Below, in pieces: positions 18,444 to 26,917 of a DNA stretch of 64,000 nt. Each line of letters opens with the position of its first letter. The stretch's first letter is position 1. This DNA comes from PZPK01 sp965230795 (lineage in GTDB: Bacteria > Pseudomonadota > Gammaproteobacteria > Pseudomonadales > Oleiphilaceae). The notes beneath the pieces were generated by a model. The model saw nothing but the letters and a program-made list of their open reading frames with translations. It ran no database searches and had not been told where the DNA came from. The translations under genes were made by a program, and so were the position numbers. The stretch lies in the NCBI GenBank assembly GCA_965230795.1, contig OZ246020.1, positions 3,968,001 to 4,032,000 of the forward strand. Direction: 5' to 3'.

Positions 18444-19046
18444 ATGCCCAGACCCAAATCAGACAACCATAAAGGCGCGCTAAACCAAGTCATGCTGCTT
18501 TTCTGGCAACAGGGATTTGAAGCTACATCTATGCGCGATATTGAAACGCATACGCGCCTCAGCGCCGGCAGCCTTTATCATGAATTCGGCAGCAAAAAAC
18601 AGATATTTATTCGAGCACTGGAAAACTATCTGGAACAGATCATCCGTTTTCGAATCGACACCTATCTGCTTCAAAACGACAACCCAAGAGAGGGAATTCT
18701 CAAGTTTTTTACCAGTACCATTGCCAAACCAGCAAGCCTGAAATCCCATCCCTCGTGCCTGTTAGTCAACACTGCACTGGAAATGGGCCAGACAGACAAA
18801 GACATACACAGGGTGATTCAAACGGGATTCAGCACCATTCAGCAAGCCTTGACTCTCGCCATTCAGCGATCTTTGGAAACTGGTGACACGAACTCCTCGA
18901 TCAACCCGACCCAGAGCGCAAAGCAACTCGCCATGTTATTACCCGGAGTGTTGCTGTCGGCAAAAAATGGAATCCTCGAAACGGAGCTGGAAAAACTTGT
19001 GGCATCGAGCCTGGAGCTTTTGCTTCCCCGCCCATCAAAACAATGA
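18444..19046 (+). CDS. TetR/AcrR family transcriptional regulator
   Basis: 200 residues. The N-terminal helix-turn-helix is clear: TSMRDIETHTRLSAGSLYHEF around residues 28-48, followed by GSKKQIFIRALENYL. The C-terminal ligand-binding half resembles TetR_C_16-like regulators but gives no specific inducer. It is followed after 26 nt by the haloalkane dehalogenase on the same strand and faces the NylB-like hydrolase. It is therefore the likely local regulator of both, and probably of itself, through the palindrome at 18353. Confidence 0.9.
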   Translation: MPRPKSDNHKGALNQVMLLFWQQGFEATSMRDIETHTRLSAGSLYHEFGSKKQIFIRALENYLEQIIRFRIDTYLLQNDNPREGILKFFTSTIAKPASLKSHPSCLLVNTALEMGQTDKDIHRVIQTGFSTIQQALTLAIQRSLETGDTNSSINPTQSAKQLAMLLPGVLLSAKNGILETELEKLVASSLELLLPRPSKQ

Positions 19047-19072
19047 CGACAAAACTGAATAGGAAATCCCAT

Positions 19073-19969
19073 ATGATCGACTTTGTTCGCACCCCGGAAT
19101 CAAGCTTTGAGCGCTTACCTAACTACCCTTTCGCACCTCACTATGTTGATGTGGGCGGTTTGCGAATGCACTATGTGGACGAAGGCCCGTCAGATGCCGA
19201 CCCAGTACTGATGCTTCACGGCGAGCCAACCTGGTCCTACCTGTATCGTCACATGATTCCGATTGTCGCAGCAGCGGGTCATCGTGTAATTGCCCCAGAC
19301 CTGATCGGCTTCGGCAAATCGGACAAACCCACTCGCATTGCAGATTACAGCTACCAATCACACATGAATTGGCTGCTTAGCCTGATTGAGCAGCTCGATT
19401 TACAGAACATCACCCTGGTGTGCCAGGATTGGGGCTCGCTTCTTGGGCTTCGAATGGCTGCTGAACAGCAGGATCGATTCAAGGCGATTGTCGTCGGCAA
19501 CGGTATGCTGCCTACGGGCGAAGAAAAGGTCCCACCAGCCTTCAAGCTGTGGCGAGGCTTCGCCTTGAACAGCCCCTGGTTCCCCATTGCCAGGATTGTG
19601 GAATTTGGAAGTTTTCGCTCGTTCAGCAAGGGCGAACGCCGCGCATATGATGCTCCCTTCCCTTCGCGAAAATTCAAAGCCGGAACGCGTGCGTTCCCCG
19701 CGCTAGTGCCCACCACGCCAGACAACCCTGCAACCAAGGCAAACAAAGCGGCATGGGAGGTACTCAAAACCTGGGATAAGCCTTTCCTGACCACCTTTAG
19801 CAATGGCGACCCGATTATGCGAGGCGGTGACAAATACATGCAGGACCGCATTCCTGGCACCAAAGGACTGCCACATATCACGCTTAAAGGCGGGCATTTT
19901 CTCCAGGAAGACTCGGGAACTGAGTTTGCCAACGCGGTGAATCAATTATTGGCCGATCACACCGGCTAG
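19073..19969 (+). CDS. Haloalkane dehalogenase, DhlA-like subfamily (HLD-I)
   Basis: 298 residues, alpha/beta hydrolase. It should hydrolyse carbon-halogen bonds, giving an alcohol plus halide. The start MIDFVRTPESSF and the block HGEPTWSYLYR closely follow DhlA of Xanthobacter. Predicted catalytic residues are nucleophile Asp119 (VCQDWGS), acid Asp246 (SNGDPIM) and base His275 (KGGHFLQED). Glu51 in HGEPTW and Trp120 next to the nucleophile fit the family oxyanion/halide site. The residue after QDWG is Ser where DhlA has Gly. I take the ATG at 19073 (AGGA upstream, DhlA-like start) rather than the ATG at 19043 that overlaps the TetR stop. Substrate range cannot be read from the sequence. Confidence 0.87.
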   Translation: MIDFVRTPESSFERLPNYPFAPHYVDVGGLRMHYVDEGPSDADPVLMLHGEPTWSYLYRHMIPIVAAAGHRVIAPDLIGFGKSDKPTRIADYSYQSHMNWLLSLIEQLDLQNITLVCQDWGSLLGLRMAAEQQDRFKAIVVGNGMLPTGEEKVPPAFKLWRGFALNSPWFPIARIVEFGSFRSFSKGERRAYDAPFPSRKFKAGTRAFPALVPTTPDNPATKANKAAWEVLKTWDKPFLTTFSNGDPIMRGGDKYMQDRIPGTKGLPHITLKGGHFLQEDSGTEFANAVNQLLADHTG

Positions 19970-20339
19970 GGCTTTCTCAATCAGACAGCCAGATACAGGA
20001 AGGGGATTGCATGATTTCCCCAGACCGCTTCAAAAACAAAAAACCCGGCAATTGCCGGGTTAAATACTTCAAGAACACATCTAGGAAAACCAATCGGGAA
20101 ACGGGCCTGAATCGTTTCCCTCATTTGATGGTGAAAGAATAACGTCTGTTCGCCCGTCGGTCTGTTGTAGATGAATGTCAAAATGTAACGTTTGTTTGCA
20201 ATCCCGGCTTTACGGCAACCACGGCTCGTCGTCAGCAGAGGAATACCGGGCGGCTATTGGCGCTTCATATAACAGCGCTCGCTTTCCACTATACTGGACC
20301 TTGAATCCTAGTCAGTCTTGCGTAGGGGAGAAGGCAGTT
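19970..20339. other. 370 nt intergenic region between the dehalogenase and putA
   Basis: Apart from the inverted repeat at 20042-20061, I see no gene here. The putA frame stays open back to 20175, but that part has no ribosome site and does not resemble PutA. The putA promoter should lie in its right half; I found no confident -35/-10 pair on the plus strand. Confidence 0.5.
20042..20061 (-). terminator. Perfect inverted repeat with T-run on the minus side
   Basis: AACCCGGC, AATT, GCCGGGTT form a perfect 8 bp stem. On the minus strand it is followed by TTTTTTGTTTTTG, a good intrinsic terminator. On the plus strand the downstream sequence (AAATACTT) is a poor U-tract. No credible minus-strand gene reads into it, so either it works weakly after the dehalogenase or it ends an unseen minus-strand transcript. 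Confidence 0.55.
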
Positions 20340-23300
20340 ATGGATTTTACCGCCAGACGTTTGTCCATCCACAAATACTATGGTCTCTCTGAGGCCGAAA
20401 TCGAGACCGCACTGGCAAAAGCCGAAGTGCGTGATAACGGCCATCTCCGCGCCTGTGAAGAGCTGGCCCAAAGGATCTGTCAGTCAACCAGACTCCAGAC
20501 CGAAAAGCCTTCGCCCCTGCAGAGACTTCTTCAGGAATTTGACCTGTCCACTCAGGAGGGAGTAGCGCTGCTGGCTCTGGCTGAGGCCCTGTTGCGAATT
20601 CCAGATACCAAAGTCGCAACACGCCTGATTGCAGACCGCATCCGACCTATTGACTGGAGCGCGCATATTCATGCTCACCAATCAGTACTGATCAATACCT
20701 CGAGCGCGTTGCTCCTGCTCAGCAAAGCCGTATTGCAGGACAGCAGTACTGAGGAACACGACCTGCACCGGATGCTTCGCAAGCTCGGCGAACCGATCAT
20801 ACATCGCGCCATGAAGCGTTCCATTGAGAGCATCGGCAAACACTTCGTACTCGCACAGGATCTCGATCAGGCTTGCAGTCTTATTCAGAGTGCGAAGGAT
20901 ATAGATCGTTTCTCCATCGACATGCTGGGCGAGGCCGCCGTATGCGATGCCGATGCACAGCAATATTTTCAACGCTATCGTGCCGCCATAGAAAACATCG
21001 CCAATACCGGCCTGCAGGGGCGCTCGTCCATTTCGGTAAAGCTGTCCGCCTTGCATCCTCGACTGGAAGCCAAAAGGCACCGCTTTTGCGTTCCCGAGCT
21101 GCTGAACCGCCTGACGCCACTGATTGAACTGGCAGCAACACATGGCATCACCATTACCATCGACGCCGAAGAGGCGGTACGTCTGGATCTGACACTTGAC
21201 GCACTGACACAGGTATTGACCACAACCGAGCCACACGCCTTCCCTCCAGTGGGATTGGCGGTACAGGCCTACAGCCCACGAGCCATTCATACCCTGCAAT
21301 ACCTTCTTGAAGTCGCCCAATCCAGCGACAGGCAAATACCTGTCCGCCTGGTTAAAGGCGCCTACTGGGATACCGAGATTAAACAGGCCCAAATTGATGG
21401 CCTTAAGCACTATCCGGTCTTCACTTACAAGCAGCAGACTGACGCCAACTATCTACTATGCGCCGACTTTCTGCTCACACACAGACGGCACCTGTTTCCA
21501 CAGTTTGCGACTCACAACAGCATTACCATTGCGGACATCCTGCTGCGTCATCCACCTGATGGCAGCTATGAATTTCAACGCCTGCAGGGTATGGGAGAAA
21601 ACACATATAAAGCCTTCCGGGAACAGTATCCAGACCTTCCTGTTCGGATTTATGCGCCAGTGGGTGCGCATCATGAGTTACTTCCCTACCTGATTCGTCG
21701 CATGCTGGAGAATGGCGCCAACAATGCCTTTGTCAGACAGTCCCAAGCACCTGATACTGACTTCGCGAGCCTGTGTCGTCACCCACTCCGGAATGATCCA
21801 GAACACAAACCAGCAACCGATCAAGTTCAACCGGCGGTACCTCTCCCGGAACAACTCTATACACCATTTCGCCGCAACTCCCTCGGCCTGAACCTTGGAG
21901 ATCCCAATGAAACGGCTGCCTTACAAGCGAAAATCAGCGAACTTAGTGAGCGGTTTTGGGAATGTACGGAGATCTTTCACGACAAGCACGATCTTGGCGA
22001 ACTTGTCGACTGCTCCGGACCCTGTGACCCCAAACCCATCGGTCGTTGTTACCGGGATTCCCCAAATGATGTTCAACAGAAACTCAAGCTTGCATATTCA
22101 GCCCAGGACACCTGGCAATCCCGAGCCCCCGAGGAACGCGCGCAGGTTCTGGAAAGCTTTGCCGGGCAACTGCACAAACACCGAATGGAATGCATATCCC
22201 TGCTTGTGCGCGAGGCCGGCAAAACCCTAGTAGATGCCTGCAACGAGGTAAGAGAAGCCATCGATTTCGCCCACTACTATGCGCAGCAGGCACGGGAAAA
22301 ACTAACGCAGGCGACCAGACTTCCGGGGCCTTCAGGGGAGGAAAACCACCTTCGCTGGCGAGCGCGCGGGGTGTTTCTTTGTATCAGCCCCTGGAACTTT
22401 CCCCTGGCAATATTCAGTGGCCAGATATCCGCCGCCCTGGTGAGCGGTAATACAGTACTCGCCAAGCCCGCCAGCTCAACACCATTAATTGCCTCATTCA
22501 CATGCCAACTCTTCCACCAGGCCGGATTACCGCAGCAAGCCCTGCAACTCATCTGCGGGGACGGCGCGAAACTATGTGCACCCTTGTGCGAGAGCCCGAT
22601 GCTGGCCGGAATCACCTTCACGGGCTCAACAGCCACTGCACATGCACTGCATCAATACCTGGGAAAACGAAATCACGACCTGATCCCTCTGATTGCGGAA
22701 ACCGGCGGGCAAAACGCAATGCTGGTGGATAGCTCCTGCCTGCCGGAGCAAGTCGTTCGGGACGTCATTACCTCTGCTTTTCACTCCGCTGGACAACGCT
22801 GCTCTGCGCTCAGAGTGCTGTATCTGCAAGATGAAATCTATGATCGTGTTGTAGCGCTGCTCTGCCAAGCCTGCGATGAAGAGCGTATCGGAGACCCATC
22901 TGACCTGGCCACGGATATCGGACCACTCATCTCTCACGGCGCCCACACTGAGCTTGAAAATCATATCGTCAGCATGCGCGCTCAAGGACGCCTGATCCAC
23001 CAGAGCCCTCTTCCCGAAAAACTGGCGACACTGCCCTTTATGCCCCCCACCATCATCCAACTGGACTCCATCAGCGAGCTAAAACAGGAGCACTTTGGTC
23101 CTATCCTGCACCTTATCCGCTTTGACTATGCCCAAACCAATGCAGTCATTGATGACATCAATAGATCGGGATACGGCCTGACTTTCGGGATTCACTCTCG
23201 CAATGAGGTCTGGGCGAAGCAGATTGCACAACGAATCAAAGCAGGGAACGTCTATATCAATCGCAACATGGTAGGCGCGATCGTTGCCTCCCAGCCATTT

Positions 23301-23465
23301 GGCGGCAGAGGCTTGTCGGGAACCGGACCCAAGGCAGGCGGCCCCCACTATCTGGATGCGTTTATGACCGAGCAAAGTCTCTGTAACAACCTCAGCGCCA
23401 TTGGTGGCAATGTCGAACTCATCACTCAGGCCGAAGACGGTAGAAACAGACAAGCTCCCGACTGA
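20340..23465 (+). CDS. putA: Bifunctional proline dehydrogenase / P5C dehydrogenase PutA, without DNA-binding domain
   Basis: 1041 residues. Oxidises proline to glutamate in two steps. The FAD-linked proline dehydrogenase barrel covers about residues 170-470 (RIYAPVGAHHELLPYL, RRMLENGANNAFV). The NAD-linked aldehyde dehydrogenase domain runs from about 560 (SPWNFPLAIFSGQISAAL, AETGGQNAM, catalytic Cys821 in AGQRCSALRV). The ATG at 20340 has GGGGAGAAGG just upstream; the frame is open to 20175 but that part is not PutA-like. With this start there is no N-terminal ribbon-helix-helix domain, so unlike the roughly 1300-residue PutA of Pseudomonas it should not repress its own gene. No putP or putR is adjacent. 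Confidence 0.95.
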   Translation: MDFTARRLSIHKYYGLSEAEIETALAKAEVRDNGHLRACEELAQRICQSTRLQTEKPSPLQRLLQEFDLSTQEGVALLALAEALLRIPDTKVATRLIADRIRPIDWSAHIHAHQSVLINTSSALLLLSKAVLQDSSTEEHDLHRMLRKLGEPIIHRAMKRSIESIGKHFVLAQDLDQACSLIQSAKDIDRFSIDMLGEAAVCDADAQQYFQRYRAAIENIANTGLQGRSSISVKLSALHPRLEAKRHRFCVPELLNRLTPLIELAATHGITITIDAEEAVRLDLTLDALTQVLTTTEPHAFPPVGLAVQAYSPRAIHTLQYLLEVAQSSDRQIPVRLVKGAYWDTEIKQAQIDGLKHYPVFTYKQQTDANYLLCADFLLTHRRHLFPQFATHNSITIADILLRHPPDGSYEFQRLQGMGENTYKAFREQYPDLPVRIYAPVGAHHELLPYLIRRMLENGANNAFVRQSQAPDTDFASLCRHPLRNDPEHKPATDQVQPAVPLPEQLYTPFRRNSLGLNLGDPNETAALQAKISELSERFWECTEIFHDKHDLGELVDCSGPCDPKPIGRCYRDSPNDVQQKLKLAYSAQDTWQSRAPEERAQVLESFAGQLHKHRMECISLLVREAGKTLVDACNEVREAIDFAHYYAQQAREKLTQATRLPGPSGEENHLRWRARGVFLCISPWNFPLAIFSGQISAALVSGNTVLAKPASSTPLIASFTCQLFHQAGLPQQALQLICGDGAKLCAPLCESPMLAGITFTGSTATAHALHQYLGKRNHDLIPLIAETGGQNAMLVDSSCLPEQVVRDVITSAFHSAGQRCSALRVLYLQDEIYDRVVALLCQACDEERIGDPSDLATDIGPLISHGAHTELENHIVSMRAQGRLIHQSPLPEKLATLPFMPPTIIQLDSISELKQEHFGPILHLIRFDYAQTNAVIDDINRSGYGLTFGIHSRNEVWAKQIAQRIKAGNVYINRNMVGAIVASQPFGGRGLSGTGPKAGGPHYLDAFMTEQSLCNNLSAIGGNVELITQAEDGRNRQAPD

Positions 23466-23491
23466 CTCGGAGGCTTCTCATTCAATCCCTG

Positions 23492-24961
23492 CTACTTTTT
23501 CATCAGAGCATCGCTGCTGTGGACCGTTTCATTGGTTTGATGAGCCAGCGAGTTCAAGTCATCAGAAATTGAAGCTAACGAGCGGGTATTGTCCGTCAAT
23601 TCCTGCGCCGCTTGCGCATTGTCACGGATAAGATCCGTCACATCCCGACTTGTTGCGACGACGCCCTCGATATCCTGATGCTGCTGTTCGGCGATATCGG
23701 CGGCTACCGCAATCTGGGTGGCGATACTGCGTACCGACTCAACGGCCCGACTCAGACGCTCTCCCGATTCGTTTACCACTTCCGAACCATTGCCGATATC
23801 CCGAGTGGCAGCGTCAAGGACATCCCGTATATTTTGCGCTGACTCATTGCTTCGAATTGACAGGGTTCTCACTTCATCAGCTACCACAGCGAAGCCACGC
23901 CCCTGATCTCCCGCACGAGCCGCTTCAATCGCAGCATTCAGCGCCAGCAGGTTGGTTTGGTTGGCAATGTCCGAAATGACATTCATGGCCTGTAAAACAG
24001 CATCATTACTTTCCTTGATATGCTCCATCAGACCGATGGCTCGCTCCATGGCGCTGGCACTTTCAAGCACATCCTGTTCAGCACTATCCGCATCATTTTT
24101 GATCTGCTTCATTATCTGAGTGGAGTTATCAACGGACCCCATCATCGCTTCCAGCGTCGTACTCATCGCACCAGTGGATTCAACCTGTCGCTCGATACTG
24201 TCTCCAATACGGTTACTTTGCTGCACCATGTCATGCATCGTTGCACTCAATCGATCTGCAGAATTTAGCAAGGTATCCGCGCTGTCCGAAGCCTTGTGCA
24301 GGATATCACCCAGCTGCGATGACATGGTTTCTGAATGAGCCGAATGCTCATTCGCTCTGATCGCTTCCGCTTCCGATGTCGCGATGGCCTCGTGGCGAAT
24401 CCTGTTGCTATACCAAAGCGTAAAACCAATCACCAGGGTTGGCAGCAAATATCCGGAATAGGTGTTGATCCTGGCTTGCTTGGCGTCGAGTTCGAAATGC
24501 GGCAAGCTCGCACCAACCTGGTCCAGATAAATCAGCAACAACGAAAACGCGGCCATCACCCCAAACCAGACCAAACCGAAGGCGTTATCGGTAATCAGGT
24601 AAGCAAAGACCATCACGCCGACAATCCAAAAAATATGCGCGGAATGCAGTCCTTCCAGGTGGTAGATTAACGAACAGCAATAGACCACCATCATGCCGAC
24701 TGAGATATTCGCCATCACCATCGGCGGCATCGCTTTTGCGCGATTCAAGCCCGCCAGGATCGGCGCGCCGATGACGATCACCCATGCCCAATTGGCCAAT
24801 GCGTCGTATCCCAGCTTGTACCACTTGATAATGCTGTAGAGCGCAGCCAGAAAAGACAGAATGCACGCAAATGCAATGATCTTATGGCGTAAAACGTTGG
24901 TTGGATCGCTGACATCATTTGGCAGCAGCTGCTGAAAGAACGCACTGAATGGATTCGACAA
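23492..24961 (-). CDS. Methyl-accepting chemotaxis protein with six N-terminal membrane helices
   Basis: 489 residues. Six hydrophobic segments fill residues 25-190 (for example IIAFACILSFLAALYSII and YLLPTLVIGFTLWYSN) with only short loops. There is no periplasmic sensor domain and no clear HAMP. The cytoplasmic signalling hairpin follows, with the highly conserved tip ISDIANQTNLLALNAAIEAARAGDQG and GFAVVADEVRTLS, which contacts CheA/CheW. Sensing must occur in or through the membrane domain. The start is a TTG at 24961 preceded by GGGGGTG. It is convergent with putA, 26 nt apart, and no che genes lie near. Confidence 0.9.
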   Translation of the reverse strand: MSNPFSAFFQQLLPNDVSDPTNVLRHKIIAFACILSFLAALYSIIKWYKLGYDALANWAWVIVIGAPILAGLNRAKAMPPMVMANISVGMMVVYCCSLIYHLEGLHSAHIFWIVGVMVFAYLITDNAFGLVWFGVMAAFSLLLIYLDQVGASLPHFELDAKQARINTYSGYLLPTLVIGFTLWYSNRIRHEAIATSEAEAIRANEHSAHSETMSSQLGDILHKASDSADTLLNSADRLSATMHDMVQQSNRIGDSIERQVESTGAMSTTLEAMMGSVDNSTQIMKQIKNDADSAEQDVLESASAMERAIGLMEHIKESNDAVLQAMNVISDIANQTNLLALNAAIEAARAGDQGRGFAVVADEVRTLSIRSNESAQNIRDVLDAATRDIGNGSEVVNESGERLSRAVESVRSIATQIAVAADIAEQQHQDIEGVVATSRDVTDLIRDNAQAAQELTDNTRSLASISDDLNSLAHQTNETVHSSDALMKK

Positions 24962-25288
24962 GGCTTCACCCCCTGATCAATACATTTCGCAAAGGTCCGC
25001 ACCCACCACGCACTTTTGCCCATGCAAGGGACTCAAGACCAAGACAAAAAATTCTAATTTTTATTCACCTTACCTCTTGAATTAAAGCGTATTTTGGTCA
25101 GGAGTAAAGCCTTTACCAGGTTTCTCGAGCGAGCCTCAATAATCACTAAAGCATGCCCTGGACTTACCCAAAACAAACAATTGAAGATTCTTTCATTCTT
25201 TTCAAATCAAAGATTAGAGCTTATACTCTAATTTCTTTAACACGAACAGCATTCACCTTTTTGGTGCAATACGAAACGAGACCGCAGT
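24962..25288. other. 327 nt divergent intergenic region between chemoreceptor and alcohol dehydrogenase
   Basis: AT-rich region with the 20 bp palindrome at 25213-25232 and a predicted -10 within it. An open frame at 25153-25371 overlaps the dehydrogenase start and has no support as a gene. Confidence 0.55.
25213..25232 (+). promoter_or_regulatory. Perfect palindrome over the predicted -10 of the alcohol dehydrogenase promoter
   Basis: ATTAGAG, six bases, CTCTAAT: two perfect 7 bp arms. The candidate -10 TATACT (25222-25227) lies inside it, with TTTTCA (25199-25204) 17 nt upstream as a -35. A dimeric repressor bound here would block the promoter. The start codon is 57 nt downstream of the palindrome. 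No regulator gene is adjacent. Confidence 0.5.
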
Positions 25289-26497
25289 ATGTTATTTCAG
25301 ATCAAGAAGCAATATTACAAAGGATTGGCCAAAGCCCTCAAAGTCGCAGCCGCCGTTATTCCAATGCCTAAACCCACTTTATTTACCGGCCCGGATTCTT
25401 CTCTGGCTTTGTGTGAAGCCATCTCTCAGTTGGGAATGCGGAAGATTCTAATTGTCAGCGATGAGGTACTGGTCAGCATTGGCCTGCTGAAGCCTCTACA
25501 GAACAAGCTTGCTGAGTTGGGCATCGACTATGTTATCTATGATGGCATCCTGCCCGATCCGACTTATGATCAGGTCGAGAAAGGACTCGAAATACTGAAA
25601 GACAACCAATGTGAAGCCATCCTCGCCGTTGGCGGCGGTTCACCAATTGATGCCAGTAAAGCTATCGCTGCCCGCGCCACGAATGACAAACCCCTCAGTA
25701 AAATGGCCGGGCTATTCAAGCTCCGCAGAGCTCCCATGCCACTGTTTGCCGTCCCCACTACTGCGGGAACCGGATCTGAGGTGACCATCGTGTCCGTGGT
25801 CTCGGATCCAGTCAGTCACCAGAAAACCCCAATTATCGATCCCAAGCTCGTTCCGATGATGGCTGCTCTGGATGGCAAGCTGATGCTTGGTTTGCCTCCA
25901 GCCGTTACAGCAGCAACCGGAATGGATGCACTGACGCACGCCATCGAATCGTTTATTTCAGTCAATGCGACTCCCGAAACCGACGCCTATGGCCTCGCGG
26001 CCACGCGGCTTATCATGAGTTACCTGGAAACTGCGGTGAAAGACGGCAAAAACCTGGAAGCGCGCCAAAACATGGCCATGGCTTCCTACTACGCCGGTCT
26101 GGCATTTACCAAGGCGAGTGTCGGCTATGTACATGCGATCGCGCATAACTTCGGTGCCATGTATTCCACACCACATGGCTTGGCCAACTCAATTGTCCTG
26201 CCACACATCCTTGATTACTCAAAAGATGAGATTGTCGACCGACTGGCACAGCTCTCTGAAGTAAGCGGTTTGAAAACCGGACGTGAAAGTAAAAAGCAGC
26301 TTGCCAATAAGTTTATTGCGCGCATTCGACAGATGCTGCGTGATTTCGACATTCCGGAAACTCTCGACGCACTCAAAACTGAGGACATCCCTAAAATCGC
26401 CAAGCTTGCCCTGGAAGAGGCGCATATGAACTATCCGGTTCCCAAGTATATGAACCAGAAAGTCTGCGAAAACCTGCTGGGCAAAATGGTTGCTTAA
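25289..26497 (+). CDS. Iron-containing alcohol dehydrogenase
   Basis: 402 residues, group III Fe-ADH. The NAD(P)-binding region has AVGGGSPIDASKA (about residue 115). Metal ligands are in GMDALTHAIESF and the downstream GYVHAIAHNFGAMYSTPHG, and the family block PTTAGTGSEVT is present. Such enzymes interconvert alcohols and aldehydes; here it could act on alcohols from lipid or hydrocarbon use or from dehalogenation, but this is inference. The first 25 residues are basic and not obviously a targeting signal. It is a single-gene unit with a palindrome over its promoter. Confidence 0.92.
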   Translation: MLFQIKKQYYKGLAKALKVAAAVIPMPKPTLFTGPDSSLALCEAISQLGMRKILIVSDEVLVSIGLLKPLQNKLAELGIDYVIYDGILPDPTYDQVEKGLEILKDNQCEAILAVGGGSPIDASKAIAARATNDKPLSKMAGLFKLRRAPMPLFAVPTTAGTGSEVTIVSVVSDPVSHQKTPIIDPKLVPMMAALDGKLMLGLPPAVTAATGMDALTHAIESFISVNATPETDAYGLAATRLIMSYLETAVKDGKNLEARQNMAMASYYAGLAFTKASVGYVHAIAHNFGAMYSTPHGLANSIVLPHILDYSKDEIVDRLAQLSEVSGLKTGRESKKQLANKFIARIRQMLRDFDIPETLDALKTEDIPKIAKLALEEAHMNYPVPKYMNQKVCENLLGKMVA

Positions 26498-26509
26498 CAC
26501 ACTGGGATG

Positions 26510-26538
26510 TTGACAAAACAGAACTAAAACGGCATAGT
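26510..26538 (+). promoter_or_regulatory. Sigma-70 type promoter for rpsT
   Basis: TTGACA (26510-26515), 17 nt spacer, CATAGT (26533-26538). A perfect -35 and a four-of-six -10 place transcription start near 26545, giving a leader of about 90 nt before rpsT. Confidence 0.6.
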
Positions 26539-26634
26539 CTCGCGTCATTTTTATTGCCGGCCCGAAATCAGCACGGCACTTAGCAGATATCGGGCCTAAA
26601 TATTAAGTAACTCGCGAAATTTAGGAGCAACACG

Positions 26635-26901
26635 GTGGCTAACTCCCCATCTTCAAAAAAGCGCGCGCGTCAGCAAGAGAAACGCCGCCAACACAATGCG
26701 AGCCTGCGATCCATGGTTCGTACTTACATCAAAAAGGTTGATACCAAAGTAGACAGCGGTAACTACGAAGAAGCTCAAGCAGCTTTCCTTACCGCGGTGC
26801 CGCTTATCGACAGCATGGTAAACAAAGGGATCTTCCCTAAAAACAAAGCTGCTCGTACCAAGAGCCGCCTGAACGCGCAAGTAAAAGCTCTCAAAGCTTA
26901 A
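26635..26901 (+). CDS. rpsT: 30S ribosomal protein S20
   Basis: 88 residues, very basic, with the typical start MANSPSSKKRARQQEKRRQHN and the helical bundle that binds 16S rRNA. The start codon is GTG, with AGGAG 7 nt upstream. E. coli rpsT starts at UUG and is autoregulated at translation, so a non-ATG start here fits the same control, though this is inference. Convergent with proB; the two share the terminator at 26918-26947. Confidence 0.97.
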   Translation: MANSPSSKKRARQQEKRRQHNASLRSMVRTYIKKVDTKVDSGNYEEAQAAFLTAVPLIDSMVNKGIFPKNKAARTKSRLNAQVKALKA

Positions 26902-26917
26902 GCTCTCGCAGATACAT

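Noticed and set aside
19981..20181. 66-codon minus-strand open frame over the hairpin at 20042
   Set aside because: It contains the hairpin within its coding part, has no ribosome site that I can see and no recognisable sequence.
20175..20339. In-frame extension of putA by 55 residues
   Set aside because: No ribosome site, Cys/Ser-rich unconserved sequence; the ATG at 20340 has a strong site and begins the recognisable protein.
20682..21410. 242-codon minus-strand open frame
   Set aside because: Antisense to the proline dehydrogenase domain of putA; no domain or start signal.
25153..25371. 72-codon open frame upstream of the alcohol dehydrogenase
   Set aside because: It runs through the promoter palindrome and overlaps the dehydrogenase start in another frame; no protein features.
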